Assembly: GCA_947494335.1 (NCBI GenBank) | Contig: CANLUT010000002.1 | Span: 62,001 to 126,000 of the forward strand | Direction of reading: 5' to 3' | Length of the DNA: 64,000 bases | From: Oligoflexales bacterium | Lineage (GTDB): Bacteria; Bdellovibrionota_B; Oligoflexia; Oligoflexales; RGVZ01 | Shown: positions 63,013-64,000 of the stretch, one piece after another | Layout of the letters: each line of letters starts with the position of its first letter | How positions within the stretch are numbered: position 1 is the first letter of the stretch | The notes under the pieces: model-generated | What the model was told of the DNA's origin: nothing | Database searches by the model: none | The model's input: only the letters and a program-made list of their open reading frames with translations | Translations under genes and position numbers: made by a program

Positions 63013-63450
63013 ATGGGATTTTTTAAGTCCATGTCCATCAGTAGTTCCGGGCTGAGTGCTCAGCGTCTAAGGATGAATACGCTAAGCGCAAACCTCGCAA
63101 ACGCCAACACAACAAGAACAGACGAAGGTGGGCCATATCGTCGCCGCGACGTCGTCTTCACGGCAAATCCCACAGGATCGCCGTTTGAGGATTTTCTCAA
63201 TGGCACCCACGGAGCCCAGCTGAGCGAGGTCAAAGTCGCCGATATCCACCAGGACACAAAAGAACCTCGTCGTGTTTATGATCCAACCCATGCGGACGCC
63301 GACTCTGATGGTTATGTTGAAATGCCTAACATTCAAGTCATGACTGAAATGGTGAACATGATCACGGCAACGAGAGCATATGAAGCCAATGCGACGGCAA
63401 TCAATGAGGCAAAACAAATGGCGGTTAAATCTTTGGAAATTGGTCGCTAA
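63013..63450 (+). CDS. flgC: Flagellar basal-body rod protein FlgC
   Basis: The 145-residue protein has SISSSGLSAQRLRMNTLSAN then LANANTT, the rod family motif, and VEMPNIQVMTEMVNMITATR followed by AYEANATAINEAKQM at the C-terminus. It forms the proximal rod with FlgB and FlgF. It starts 2 bases after the flgB stop. Confidence 0.97.
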   Translation: MGFFKSMSISSSGLSAQRLRMNTLSANLANANTTRTDEGGPYRRRDVVFTANPTGSPFEDFLNGTHGAQLSEVKVADIHQDTKEPRRVYDPTHADADSDGYVEMPNIQVMTEMVNMITATRAYEANATAINEAKQMAVKSLEIGR

Positions 63451-63499
63451 GACTACCTAGTTTGCTGGTTATTTAACAGATTCATAAGGAGATTTCACC

Positions 63500-63835
63500 A
63501 TGGCTATTTCTACTGCAAAAAGCGCAGCTCAGGAAGTTTTGGCACAAATCCGTGAAATTCAGTCTGAGAGTCGCAAGCCTGCAAACGTCACCGTTGGTGA
63601 CAGCAAGCAGTCGGGCACCTCCTTTATGGACCATTTGAAGTCTGGATTTGAAGAAGTTAATGGAATGCAGAAGAAGGCTGACGCCATGGCCATGCAAGTT
63701 GCCTCCGGTAAAAGCGAAAATCTTCATGAAACGATGATTGCTACAACGCAAGCAGAGATTAGCTTTAACCTGATGGTACAACTCAGAAACCGCGCCCTTG
63801 AGGCCTATCAAGAAGTTATGCGAATGCCGGTTTAA
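63500..63835 (+). CDS. fliE: Flagellar hook-basal body protein FliE
   Basis: The 111-residue protein has FMDHLKSGFEEVNGMQKKAD and a conserved C-terminal helix (LHETMIATTQAEISFNLMVQ then LRNRALEAYQEVMRM), as in FliE. It joins the MS ring and the rod. AAGGAG is upstream of the ATG. Confidence 0.95.
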   Translation: MAISTAKSAAQEVLAQIREIQSESRKPANVTVGDSKQSGTSFMDHLKSGFEEVNGMQKKADAMAMQVASGKSENLHETMIATTQAEISFNLMVQLRNRALEAYQEVMRMPV

Positions 63836-63879
63836 TAGCGCCCTAACCTGAATAGATGCCACGAAAGCGGGAGTAACGA

Positions 63880-64000
63880 GTGAATAACATCGGCGAATTT
63901 TTTAGAAAATTGGGAACCCAGATTCAAACGTTCTGGTCTTCTCTGAGCCTCACACGAAAAATTACGATTGCAGGTGCTATGGCACTTGTACTGGCAGCTG
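63880..64000 (+). CDS. fliF: Flagellar MS-ring protein FliF, N-terminal part (cut by window edge)
   Basis: From GTG 63880, preceded by GGGAG, the frame reads VNNIGEFFRKLGTQIQTFWS followed by SLSLTRKITIAGAMALVLAA, the cytoplasmic start and first membrane helix of FliF. Position after fliE supports the call. The remaining, ring-forming domains lie outside the window. Confidence 0.87.
   Translation, partial: MNNIGEFFRKLGTQIQTFWSSLSLTRKITIAGAMALVLAA

Noticed and set aside
1-64000. CRISPR array, prophage or insertion sequence
   Set aside because: No regularly spaced repeat series, no phage structural genes and no transposase were found.

Overview
The window reads as chromosomal DNA of a Gram-negative, flagellated bacterium, most likely of the Bdellovibrionota/Oligoflexia group. 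This is inferred from LPS-core genes (Kdo transferase and an ADP-heptose-type glycosyltransferase), many lipoproteins with LxGC/LSSC-type lipoboxes, PilZ proteins, a tmRNA tag read as GNEYALAA (very close to the tag I recall for Bdellovibrio), and a flagellar operon under an apparent sigma-54 promoter. No phage, insertion sequence, transposase or CRISPR array was seen.

Layout. 1-3.0 kb (minus): RNase G/E 5' end, waaA and a heptosyltransferase, joined by overlapping stops and starts. 3.1-9.3 kb (plus): a membrane protein, a large lipoprotein, a PilZ protein, a trypsin-fold lipoprotein without a catalytic triad, and two paralogous Gly-rich mini-lipoproteins. 9.4 kb: tmRNA. 9.9-13.5 kb: a LysR regulator divergent from a small Cys-containing secreted protein, then four small accessory genes (M23-type lipoprotein, YdeI/OmdA-like, cupin, SnoaL/NTF2-like) separated by copies of a palindromic repeat. 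13.5-19.3 kb: VanX-type dipeptidase, SRAP protein, SDR, glutathione peroxidase, an atypical SDR and MscL. 19.5-26.6 kb (plus): a secreted protein, a GDPD, an alpha/beta hydrolase lacking its Ser, a DUF4175-like membrane protein and a dipeptide epimerase. 26.6-42.6 kb: a 1917-residue lipoprotein, thrS, further lipoproteins and a membrane adenylate cyclase. 42.7-50.5 kb: initiator tRNA, aconitase with a histone-like tail, a nucleotidyltransferase pair, HAMP protein, rsmE, prmA and a TPR-like protein. 50.7-58.8 kb: acireductone dioxygenase, a DnaA-box cluster, YihY-family protein, an OmpR/CusS-like two-component system, and a His-rich ABC transporter with a DUF3299 protein. 59.0-64.0 kb (plus): sigma-54 promoter, periplasmic repeat protein, receiver-less sigma-54 activator, flgB, flgC, fliE and the start of fliF.

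The most distinctive structure is a set of small palindromic repeats. One 68-bp element occurs as two direct copies bracketing a single lipoprotein gene (11.26 and 12.16 kb), and half-copies sit at several gene 3' ends, where they contribute a stop codon or a start codon to adjoining genes. A second, unrelated 32-bp repeat brackets another single lipoprotein gene (40.1 and 42.6 kb). A third, REP-like three-arm element sits before the nucleotidyltransferase pair. This suggests repeat-mediated gain or loss of single accessory genes, but no associated enzyme is encoded here.

Other points of interest are a near-perfect sigma-54 promoter in front of the flagellar cluster, a metal-type ABC system with a 12-His loop, several enzyme-fold proteins lacking catalytic residues, a lysine-rich tail on aconitase, and a threonyl-tRNA synthetase without its TGS domain. 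Functional statements rest on motif recognition by eye; no database search was run.
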